A stretch of 64,000 nt of DNA from Amycolatopsis solani (GTDB lineage: Bacteria > Actinomycetota > Actinomycetes > Mycobacteriales > Pseudonocardiaceae), in NCBI RefSeq assembly GCF_033441515.1, contig NZ_JAWQJT010000001.1:1674001-1738000 (forward strand), read 5' to 3'. Positions 25,506 through 32,432 of the stretch are shown here, in pieces (within the stretch, counting starts at the first letter, position 1; the number at the start of each line of letters is the position of its first letter). The position numbers and the translations under genes were made by a program. The notes under the pieces are model-generated. The model was not told the origin of the DNA, did no database searches, and saw only the letters and a program-made list of their open reading frames with translations.

Positions 25506-25525
25506 GGCGATCAGTGTGCCACGAC

Positions 25526-25612
25526 GAGAGCGGCGCACCAAGTCGAGAGCAGTGCTCTGTTCAGTGAGCGGCAGCTTTTTGAGTGCTGCTCTGTTCCGAG
25601 AGCACTGCTCTC
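25526..25612. promoter_or_regulatory. Operator-like unit 1 (palindromes GAGAGCA-N-TGCTCTC)
   Basis: 87 bp unit. It has a degenerate half site (25526), a near-perfect palindrome GAGAGCAGTGCTCTG (25545-25559) and a perfect palindrome GAGAGCACTGCTCTC (25598-25612), with centres 53 bp apart. Weaker half sites lie between them. The nearer palindrome is 40 bp upstream of the TetR start codon. Confidence 0.75.
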
Positions 25613-25734
25613 GATTCGGGGCGGCCTGTGCTGCGCCAGGTCGCCGCTCGCTACGGCCGGGGCGCGGCGTGCGCCGGCTTCGGCGACCCGCCGAGGTTGG
25701 CCGGCGTGCTCGGCGAGGTCGACGCGAAGGTGCG

Positions 25735-26000
25735 ACCGCGGCCGCGACCGCGGCCGCGAGCATGTCCGCGACCGCGACCGCGACCGCGACCGCATCCGCA
25801 ACTCGGCTGCGATCGCGACCGCATCCGCAACTCGGTCGCGACCGCGACCGCATCCGCAACTCGGTCGCGACCGCGACCGGGCTGCGGCCGCAGCCCGGTC
25901 GCTCCCTCGGCCCCGACGCCGACTCCTACTGCGACCGCGACCGCGACTCCCACCGCGACTCGCACCGCGACTCCCGCTGCGACCGCGACTACGACCACGA
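25735..26000. repeat. GCGACC-type simple-sequence tract with 29 bp tandem repeat
   Basis: The tract is dominated by GCGACC/CGCGAC hexamers. Within it, CGCATCCGCAACTCGG occurs three times (25791, 25820, 25849) with an exact 29 bp period, and a further CGACTC-rich run follows to about 26000. Long open frames cross it, but they encode only PRPRPR- or TATATA-like low-complexity sequence, so it is read as non-coding. Confidence 0.75.
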
Positions 26001-26137
26001 CGGTGACCGAGGTTGAGGCCGAGATCGAGACCGGGAACGCGAGCGAGCTGACCGTGGCCCCGACTGTCGTCGGGTTCTGGTTGCGGGCGTGTTTGCGGGA
26101 AGCCGGGGCGCGGTCGCTGCGATCGTGCGGGCACGGC

Positions 26138-26225
26138 GAGAGCGGTGCGCCAGGTGGAGAGCAGTGCTCTGGTTGATGAGCGGTGTTCGGGCGTTCAGTC
26201 GCTCCGAGTCGAGAGCGCTGCTCTC
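26138..26225. promoter_or_regulatory. Operator-like unit 2
   Basis: 88 bp copy of the unit at 25526-25612: half site (26138), palindrome GAGAGCAGTGCTCTG (26157-26171) and palindrome GAGAGCGCTGCTCTC (26211-26225), centres 54 bp apart. The first half site again lies exactly 19 bp before the first palindrome. Confidence 0.72.
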
Positions 26226-26354
26226 CAAAGTGTTCGGAGTGTCCGATCTTGCCGCCGGCTCCTGCGGGCGTGGGCGTGGGCATGGGTGCGGGCGTGGGCG
26301 CATGTACGGGTGCGGAGGCTTGGGGTGTCGACTTGGTGATCAGCGCACTGTGTC

Positions 26355-26441
26355 GAGAGCGACGCACAGAAAAGAGAGCGGTGCTCTTGACAGTGAGCGC
26401 CGCTCGGGTGTTCACTGCTCTTAACCGAGAGCACTGCTCTC
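26355..26441. promoter_or_regulatory. Operator-like unit 3, upstream of nitroreductase gene
   Basis: 87 bp copy: half site (26355), palindrome GAGAGCGGTGCTCTT (26374-26388) and perfect palindrome GAGAGCACTGCTCTC (26427-26441), centres 53 bp apart. The last palindrome ends 19 bp before the ATG at 26461, so a bound repressor would block transcription or the ribosome site. Confidence 0.75.
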
Positions 26442-26460
26442 CCAAACCTCGGAGGACACC

Positions 26461-26907
26461 ATGCCCGCCGCCCGTTACGTCGAGCCGAAGAAGTCCACCA
26501 GTCTCTTCAACGAGATGGTCGCCAAGCTGACCAGGATGGGGCTGAGCGTCTGGGGCAGTCGGGTGCTGACCGTCGTCGGGCGTAAGACCGGCGAGCCTCG
26601 GTCGGTTCCGGTGAACCTGCTGACCGTTGACGGCGTTCGGTACCTCGTCGCGCCGCGGGGGGAGACGCAGTGGGTGCGGAACCTGCGCGTCGCCGGTGAA
26701 GGGACGCTTCGGGTCGGGAAGCGCGTCGAGGGGTTCACGTTCCGGGAGCTGGCCGACGACGAGAAGCCGGGCATCCTGCGCGCCTACCTGAAGCGCTGGA
26801 AGTTCGAGGTCGGCGTGTTCTTCGACGGCGTCGACGCCAAGGCCTCCGACGAGAAGCTGCGTGAGATCGCGCCGGGCTACCCCATTTTCGAAATTTTCAC
26901 GAAGTAG
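26461..26907 (+). CDS. F420-type nitroreductase/quinone reductase family protein (Ddn-like)
   Basis: 148 aa, the normal length for Ddn-type split-barrel proteins. Family features are VLTVVGRKTGEPRSVPVNLL near residues 36-57, then YLVAPRGETQWVRNLRVAG and the C-terminal YPIFEI. Relatives use deazaflavin F420H2 to reduce quinones, nitroimidazoles or other electrophiles. GGAGG sits 5 nt before the ATG. The promoter region contains operator-like unit 3, so it is probably controlled by the TetR protein encoded 1 kb upstream. It converges on a small membrane gene with an 11 bp overlap. Cofactor use is inferred from family only. Confidence 0.87.
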   Translation: MPAARYVEPKKSTSLFNEMVAKLTRMGLSVWGSRVLTVVGRKTGEPRSVPVNLLTVDGVRYLVAPRGETQWVRNLRVAGEGTLRVGKRVEGFTFRELADDEKPGILRAYLKRWKFEVGVFFDGVDAKASDEKLREIAPGYPIFEIFTK

Positions 26908-27097
26908 GTTTGCGCCGCCGCGTCAGGTTGGCTGCGATCAGGACCACGCCGACCAGGATCGCGGCAAGTCCGATCAGGAACCACAGCTTCTGGCCGGTCA
27001 TGAAACTGCCCGTGACGACGCCGATGCCCTGCAACACCCAAACCGCGCCGACCAGTACGAGCACGACCCCGGCCGCCAGGGTGATCCACCGCCTCAT
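26897..27097 (-). CDS. Small two-helix membrane protein, 66 aa
   Basis: Two hydrophobic helices (ITLAAGVVLVLVGAVWVLQG; LWFLIGLAAILVGVVLIAAN) joined by a short loop, with a basic tail RRRKPTS. Small proteins of this design are common in Actinobacteria; function unknown. It lies 9 bp downstream of the NarL-type regulator gene on the same strand and may belong to that operon. It converges on the nitroreductase gene. Confidence 0.72.
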   Translation of the reverse strand: MRRWITLAAGVVLVLVGAVWVLQGIGVVTGSFMTGQKLWFLIGLAAILVGVVLIAANLTRRRKPTS

Positions 27098-27106
27098 CGG
27101 GTCAGC

Positions 27107-27772
27107 TTAGGCCGGTCGCTCGTCCGGCACGAGTTTGTGGCGGTACGCGTAGACGACAGCGTGCACGCGGTCGGGCAGCCCGAGCTTGCTCAGCACCCGC
27201 GACACGTGGGTCTTGACTGTCTCCTCGCCGACGTGCAGGCGCCGCGCTATTTCCGCGTTGCTGCACGCATTCGCCAGCAAGAGCAGCACCTCGCGTTCGC
27301 GGGACGTCAGCCGGGCCAGCTCGGGGGGTTCGGCGGACGCGGGTTCGAGCACCGACGTGAACTTCGCGACCAACCGCCTCGTCACCGACGGGTCGATCAG
27401 CGCGTCGCCGCGGGCGGCCACGCGCATCGCCGCGACCAGCTCCTCCGGCGCCAGGCTCTTCAGCAAGAACCCGCTCGCGCCGGCGCGCAACGCGCGGTAG
27501 ACGTACTCGTCGGCGTCGTAGGTGGTCAGCACCAGGACACGCGTGTCGTTGCCCGGCGCGGCGAGGATCGCTTCGGTCGCGGCGAGGCCGTCGAGGCGGG
27601 GCATGCGGACGTCGAGGACGGCGACGTCCGGGCGCAGCCGCGCGGTCTCGGTGACGGCTTCGCGGCCGTCGGAGGCTTCGCCGACGCAGGTGAAGTCGGG
27701 CTGGGTGTCGAGCAGCGCGCGCATGCCGGAGCGGAACATCGCGTGGTCGTCGGCCAGCAGGACGCGGATCAT
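27107..27772 (-). CDS. NarL/LuxR-family response regulator
   Basis: 221 aa. The receiver domain (1-120) has acidic residues D8/D9, phosphoacceptor D54 in AVLDVRMPRL, and the conserved Thr and Lys (VLTTYD, LLKSLAP). The LuxR-type HTH (about 150-212) reads LTSREREVLLLLANACSNAE, then IARRLHVGEETVKTHVSRVL. Its ATG overlaps the stop of the histidine kinase gene (ATGA), so the two form a coupled pair. The input signal is unknown. Confidence 0.94.
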   Translation of the reverse strand: MIRVLLADDHAMFRSGMRALLDTQPDFTCVGEASDGREAVTETARLRPDVAVLDVRMPRLDGLAATEAILAAPGNDTRVLVLTTYDADEYVYRALRAGASGFLLKSLAPEELVAAMRVAARGDALIDPSVTRRLVAKFTSVLEPASAEPPELARLTSREREVLLLLANACSNAEIARRLHVGEETVKTHVSRVLSKLGLPDRVHAVVYAYRHKLVPDERPA

Positions 27773-28923
27773 GTGCTCTCCACCGGGAAGGTCGTGCGCA
27801 GCTGCCAGTGCTCGTCGGCCTCGCCGTAGGAGACCTGGCCGCCGAACAGGGTGACGCGCTGGCGGATGCCCGCCAAGCCGCGGTGCGCGTGCTCGTTCTG
27901 CCGCGGGCGGTCGGGGCGGAGCCCGTTCGTCACCGTGAGCACGACTTCGGTCCGGCCGTGGTTCAGCTCCACCTCGACCGGGCCTTCGCCGTGGCGGAGC
28001 GCGTTGGTCAGGGCTTCCTGCGCGATCCGGTACAGGGCGACGTCGAGCGAGCCGGGCAGTTCGCGGGGCTCGCCGCGCAGGGTCAGCCGGGTGGGGAGGC
28101 CGGCCGCGCGGACGGTCTCGACCAGCTCGTCGAGGTTGTCCAAGCCGGGTTGCTCGGCCTGGGTTTCCGCGTGCAGCAGGTCGAGCAGCCGTCGGAGGTC
28201 GGCCATCGCCGAACGGCTGGCCGATTCGACCGCGCCGAGGGACTTCCGCACCGGCGAGTCGCCGGCGGGGAGGCCGAGGCGGGCCGCGCCGGCGTGCACG
28301 CCGATGGCGCTGACGTGGTGGGAAATGACGTCGTGCAGGTCGCGTGCGATCGTCGTGCGCTCCTCGAGCACGGCCCGGCGCACGGCCTCTTCTTCGTGCT
28401 GGCGGCGTTCGTCGGCCGCGCGTTCGAGGTCGGCGATGTACGCGCGGCGTGCGGTCGTGTACCGGCCGACCAGCCACGGCAGGAGCGCGCTCACGCTGAC
28501 GCTGATGGCGGTCAGCCGCCAGTCGGCCGCGGTCCGGCCGCCGCCTTCGATGCAGCCGGCCGTGACGCCGATGAGCAGGGCGAGGAGCGCGAGGACGGCG
28601 GGTTTCGGCCGCAGCCAGGCCCCGGCGCGGTAGCCGGCGATGAGGATGCCGGAGTTGTTGCCGACGACGTACCCCGCGCAGGTGCAGAGGAGGAGCGGCG
28701 AGGCGGCGAAGAGCACGGCGTGCGCGAGCGCGACCCAGCCGGAGTGGCGGGCGGCGCCGGCGAGCGCGACGTTCACGGCGATGCCGCCGAGCAGCACCGC
28801 CCAGGCCCGCCAGCCCGCTTCGCCGAGCGGGCCGCGGAGGGCGAACAGGGCGGCGTCGCAGACCACGCAGACGAGCGCGACCAGCAGCGACTGGCGCCTC
28901 AGCGACCCCCTGATGTCCGGCAC
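27769..28923 (-). CDS. HisKA_3-type sensor histidine kinase
   Basis: 384 aa. Four to six TM helices fill the first 155 residues with short loops, so sensing is within or near the membrane. Phosphoacceptor H197 is in ARDLHDVISHHVSAIG (DHp of the NarX/DesK class). The ATPase domain shows RIAQEALTNALRHG (N box) and a GLAGIRQRV region. GTG start at 28923. Upstream lies a 300 bp minisatellite that may contain the promoter. Partner: the NarL-type regulator overlapping its stop. Confidence 0.92.
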   Translation of the reverse strand: MPDIRGSLRRQSLLVALVCVVCDAALFALRGPLGEAGWRAWAVLLGGIAVNVALAGAARHSGWVALAHAVLFAASPLLLCTCAGYVVGNNSGILIAGYRAGAWLRPKPAVLALLALLIGVTAGCIEGGGRTAADWRLTAISVSVSALLPWLVGRYTTARRAYIADLERAADERRQHEEEAVRRAVLEERTTIARDLHDVISHHVSAIGVHAGAARLGLPAGDSPVRKSLGAVESASRSAMADLRRLLDLLHAETQAEQPGLDNLDELVETVRAAGLPTRLTLRGEPRELPGSLDVALYRIAQEALTNALRHGEGPVEVELNHGRTEVVLTVTNGLRPDRPRQNEHAHRGLAGIRQRVTLFGGQVSYGEADEHWQLRTTFPVEST

Positions 28924-28952
28924 ACCCGCAACTGTGCCCTAACGCGGCCGCC

Positions 28953-29245
28953 CGGTGGGCGGGAATGCGCCGAGGTGGTGGGTGGGGTGGGTGGCCGGGT
29001 GGTCGGGAACGCCCCGCGGCGGGAGAGGTAGGCGGCGGCGCGGTGGTCGGGAACGTGCCGAGGTGGCGGAGGGGTGGGTGGCGGCGCGGTGGTCGGGAAT
29101 GCGCCGAGTGGTGGGAGCCGAGGTGGTGGGAGAGGTAGGCGGCTGCGCGGTGGTCGGGAATGCCCCGACGGGGCGGGAGGGGTGGGCGGCCGCGAGGTGG
29201 TCAGGAACGCCCCGTGGCGGCGGCGCGGTGGTCGGGAACGCCCCG
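28953..29245. repeat. Minisatellite: seven copies of GGTGGTCGGGAAYGCCCCG-like unit
   Basis: The 385 bp between the kinase start and the Gly-rich protein gene is mostly a degenerate repeat. Copies of the core (GGTGGTCGGGAA plus C/T, then G-Y-S-CCG) start near 28953, 28997, 29041, 29087, 29148, 29195 and 29226. Spacers are G-rich (GGCGGGAGAGGTAGGCGGC types). Spacing is irregular at 31-61 bp. No gene is supported here. Confidence 0.8.
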
Positions 29246-29308
29246 ACGCGGCGGGAGGGGTACGCGGCGTCGGGGCGATCCCTGGAAGGGGAAGCCGGAG
29301 CGGAGCCG

Positions 29309-29920
29309 TCAGCTGGTGGGGCGGCCCGGGTAGTCGCCGCTGCGGCGCTGGCCCGGCTGGCGCTGGCCCTCGAAGCCCTGGCCCAGTGACGTCGCCGTCG
29401 CGGTCTGGCCGTCGACCTTCGCCACTACCGTCACGTTCGTGGCGCCCTGCTTCACGTCGCCCGTCTTCTGGGTCGACGAGTCGATCGTGTACGTCTGCTT
29501 GTAGCCGTCCTTGCTGGTCAGCGTCACCGACGTGGCGCTCAGCTCGGTCACGTCGCCGGTCTGCAGGCGCTCGGTCGTGTAGCCGCCGTTGGGGTCGGCC
29601 ACGACGAAGTCGCCGTGCAGGGCGTCGCGCATCGCGGCCAGGCCGCCGCCGAATCCGCCGCCCGGCATGCCCTGGCCGCGGAACTGACCGCCGCCCGGGC
29701 CGCCGAAGCCGCCGGGGCCCTGTGCGGTGTTGTCGGCGCTGCTGGTGCCGGCCCAGATCGCCGCGCCGCCGCCGGCCGCGATGACCACCGCGATGCCGGC
29801 CGCGATCGCCGTCTTCTTGCCGGACCAGCCCTTCTTCTGGGCGGCTGGGGCCGGGTCGCCCCAGTTGGCGGGGGCCGGCTCGCCCTGGGGTGGCGTGGTC
29901 GGCGTCGGCTCGGTCGTCAT
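29309..29920 (-). CDS. Membrane-anchored Gly-rich secreted protein, 203 aa
   Basis: A 45-residue Pro/Ala-rich cytosolic start is followed by one TM helix (KTAIAAGIAVVIAAGGGAAI, about 45-64). The extracellular part begins with a Gly/Phe-rich segment (GPGGFGGPGGGQFRG) and continues as a compact domain with repeated Thr/Val strands (GDVTELSATSVTLTSKDGYK), similar to DUF5666-like domains. GGAGG sits just before the ATG at 29920. It is divergent from an OmpR-type two-component system and a GT39 gene whose product has the same Gly/Phe-rich inserts, suggesting that they work on the same surface process. Confidence 0.75.
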   Translation of the reverse strand: MTTEPTPTTPPQGEPAPANWGDPAPAAQKKGWSGKKTAIAAGIAVVIAAGGGAAIWAGTSSADNTAQGPGGFGGPGGGQFRGQGMPGGGFGGGLAAMRDALHGDFVVADPNGGYTTERLQTGDVTELSATSVTLTSKDGYKQTYTIDSSTQKTGDVKQGATNVTVVAKVDGQTATATSLGQGFEGQRQPGQRRSGDYPGRPTS

Positions 29921-30088
29921 CGTGTCCTCCGGTGGTGCCCACACTGGTCCCGATCAGGTTCGCCGCCCAGGCTGTGTTTGAGCTGTGCGGGGCGTCAGCG
30001 GGTGCTGTGCCTCGACCGGGCGAACTCTCACAGGGAACGCACAGCGAGTGCACAGCGAACACCGACGGTGGGCCGGGAAGGTGGCACC

Positions 30089-30838
30089 ATGACCGCTATG
30101 AACGCCACGTCACCGGGCCCTGGCAAGGCCGACCTGCGCCGGGCCGACGGCAGTCCCGTGCGGGTGCTCGTCGTCGACGACGAGTCGACGCTGGCCGAGC
30201 TCGTGTCGATGGCCCTGCGGATGGAGGGCTGGGAGGTGCGCAGCGCGGGCGACGGCACGGAGGCCGTCCGGATCGCGCGCGACTTCCGCCCCGACGCCGT
30301 CGTCCTGGACGTGATGCTCCCCGACTTCAGCGGCCTCGAGGTGCTGCGGCGCATGCGGTCCGAGGCGCCGAACCTGCCGGTGCTGTTCCTGACGGCGAAG
30401 GACGCGGTCGAGGACCGCATCGCCGGGCTCACCGCGGGCGGCGACGACTACGTCACCAAGCCCTTCAGCCTCGAAGAGGTCGCCCTGCGGCTGCGCGCGC
30501 TGCTGCGCCGCGCGGGCGGGGTCACCGGCGCGAGCGGGTCGCAGCTGGTCGTCGGCGACCTCACCCTGGACGAGGACAGCCGCGAAGTGCACCGCGGCGG
30601 CGACCTGGTGCCGCTGACCGCGACCGAGTTCGAGCTGCTGCGCTACCTCATGCGCAACCCCAAGCGGGTGCTGTCGAAGGCCCAGATCCTGGACCGCGTC
30701 TGGAGCTACGACTTCGGCGGCCAGGCCAACATCGTCGAGCTCTACATCTCCTACCTGCGCAAGAAGATCGACGCCGACCGCGAGCCGATGATCCACACCA
30801 TGCGGGGCGCCGGGTATGTCCTCAAGCCAGCGGGCTGA
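30089..30838 (+). CDS. OmpR/PhoB-family response regulator
   Basis: 249 aa. Receiver: acidic D30/D31, phosphoacceptor D74 in VVLDVMLPD, and the conserved Lys in YVTKPFSLEE. The winged-helix DNA-binding domain (about 150-245) has LTATEFELLRYLMRNPKRVL, then SKAQILDRVWSYDFGGQANI, and ends with the GAGYVLKP wing. An N-terminal 20-residue extension precedes the receiver. The gene overlaps the downstream kinase by 23 bp, giving a coupled pair of the MprAB/TcrXY-like class. Confidence 0.93.
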   Translation: MTAMNATSPGPGKADLRRADGSPVRVLVVDDESTLAELVSMALRMEGWEVRSAGDGTEAVRIARDFRPDAVVLDVMLPDFSGLEVLRRMRSEAPNLPVLFLTAKDAVEDRIAGLTAGGDDYVTKPFSLEEVALRLRALLRRAGGVTGASGSQLVVGDLTLDEDSREVHRGGDLVPLTATEFELLRYLMRNPKRVLSKAQILDRVWSYDFGGQANIVELYISYLRKKIDADREPMIHTMRGAGYVLKPAG

Positions 30839-32324
30839 ACCGAAGCGCGCGCGCCGGCCGTGGTCGCTGCGCCGGCGGCTGATCGTCCAGCTCGCCGCCC
30901 TGCTCGCGCTGGTGTGCCTGGTCGTCGGCGTCGTGACGGAGTTCGCGCTGAGCGAGTTCCTGGTGCGCCAGCAGGACGAGCGGCTCGCGGCCGCCACCGA
31001 CCGCGCGACGCACGGCCGCGGCGAGCCGGGGCCGTGGCCCTACGGCGAGGCACCGCCGCCGGACCCGCTGCGCGTGCTGGGCCAGGGCGACGGCACGCTC
31101 GCGGTGGTCCAGAACGGCTCCGGGTACACGGCGGGCGTGCTCGACTCGAGCGTCGGTTCGCCGTTGAAGCGCAAGGCGCCGTTCCGGGGCATGCCGGTGG
31201 AGCAGGCGCTGACGCTGCTCGCGCTGCCGTCGGACGGGAAGCCGCACAGCATCGACCTCGGTGGCAACCTCGGGCCGTACCGGGTCGTCTCGTCGACGTC
31301 GCCGGGCGGCCAGCGCACGGTCATCGGCCTGCCGCTCAAGGACGTCAACGAAACGCTGTGGCGGCTCGGGTTCATCCTCGGTGGCGTCGCGCTCGCCGGG
31401 ATCCTGGTGGCGGGCGCGGTCGGCGCGGCGACGATCCGGCGCACGATGAAGCCGCTCGACCGGCTGGCCGCGACCGCGACGCGGGTGTCGGAGCTGCCGC
31501 TGGACCGCGGCGAAGTCGCGCTGTCGGAACGCGTCCCGGACGCCGACACCGACCCGGGCACCGAGGTCGGCAAGGTCGGCTCGGCGCTGAACCGGATGCT
31601 GCAGCACGTCGCGAACGCGCTCACCGCGCGGCACGCGAGCGAGAACCGCGTCCGCCAGTTCGTCGCGGACGCGAGCCACGAACTGCGCACGCCGCTGGCC
31701 GCGATCCGCGGGTACGCCGAGCTGACCCGCCGCAGCGGCGAGCAGGTGCCGCCGGACGTCGCCTTCGCGATGAGCCGCGTCGAGTCGGAGTCGCGCCGGA
31801 TGACGACGCTGGTCGAGGACCTGCTGCTGCTCGCGCGCCTCGACTCCGGCCGGCCGGTGGTGCACGAGTGGGTGGACCTGTGCCGGCTGGTGGCCGACGC
31901 GGTCGCGGACGCGCACGTCGCGGGCCCGGACCACAAGTGGCTGATGGACGTCCCCGGCGAGCCGATCGGCGTCCTCGGCGACGCGGGTCAGCTGCACCAG
32001 GTGGTGATCAACGTGCTGGCCAACGCGCGCACGCACACCCCGGCGGGCACGACGGTGACCACCGCTTTGTCCACTTCGGACGGAACGGTCCGCCTCCACG
32101 TGGCCGACGACGGCCCCGGCATCCCGCCGGACGTCCTCCCGGACGTCTTCGAGCGCTTCGCCCGCGGCGATAATTCGCGGTCCAGGGCCGCGGGGAGCAC
32201 GGGTCTCGGGCTGGCGATCGTGGCCGCGGTGGTCGGCGCGCACGGCGGCCGGGTCGGGGTGCGGAGCCGGCCGGGACGCACGGAGTTCGAGATCACGTTC
32301 CCGGCGGCACCCTCGCCCTCGTGA
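30816..32324 (+). CDS. OmpR-type sensor histidine kinase
   Basis: 502 aa. TM1 at about 24-47 (LIVQLAALLALVCLVVGVVT), an extracellular domain of about 130 residues, TM2 at about 187-208 (FILGGVALAGILVAGAVGAA), then HAMP. HisKA carries H288 in FVADASHELRTPL. HATPase boxes are VINVLANARTHTP (N), DDGPGIPPDV (G1) and STGLGLAIV (G2). The start lies inside the response-regulator gene. The stop lies inside a palindromic element that may act as terminator. Pairs with the OmpR-type regulator just upstream. Confidence 0.93.
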   Translation: MSSSQRAEPKRARRPWSLRRRLIVQLAALLALVCLVVGVVTEFALSEFLVRQQDERLAAATDRATHGRGEPGPWPYGEAPPPDPLRVLGQGDGTLAVVQNGSGYTAGVLDSSVGSPLKRKAPFRGMPVEQALTLLALPSDGKPHSIDLGGNLGPYRVVSSTSPGGQRTVIGLPLKDVNETLWRLGFILGGVALAGILVAGAVGAATIRRTMKPLDRLAATATRVSELPLDRGEVALSERVPDADTDPGTEVGKVGSALNRMLQHVANALTARHASENRVRQFVADASHELRTPLAAIRGYAELTRRSGEQVPPDVAFAMSRVESESRRMTTLVEDLLLLARLDSGRPVVHEWVDLCRLVADAVADAHVAGPDHKWLMDVPGEPIGVLGDAGQLHQVVINVLANARTHTPAGTTVTTALSTSDGTVRLHVADDGPGIPPDVLPDVFERFARGDNSRSRAAGSTGLGLAIVAAVVGAHGGRVGVRSRPGRTEFEITFPAAPSPS

Positions 32325-32361
32325 GTGATAAGGCGGGTTAGAACCGCCCTGAACACTCACG
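32320..32361. repeat. Dispersed palindrome GTGAGTG...CACTCAC, copy 1
   Basis: 42 bp imperfect palindrome, arms 32321-32339 and 32342-32360 around AG, with a few mismatches. It overlaps the kinase stop codon. A second, better copy is at 42166-42207. It may serve as a terminator. Confidence 0.75.
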
Positions 32362-32432
32362 AGGCCGGATGCACAGCGCGCTCACAGCTTCGGCACAAGT
32401 TCACCACATGCGGTGGCGACACGGTCGGGACC

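Noticed and set aside
25583..26176. Open frame of about 200 codons across the simple repeats
   Set aside because: It encodes only PRPRPR/TATATA low-complexity sequence and covers operator units and repeats. No ribosome site or family match.
28953..29275. CRISPR-like spacing of repeats upstream of the sensor kinase
   Set aside because: Units are degenerate, spacers are low-complexity and of irregular length, and no cas genes are present. It is a minisatellite.
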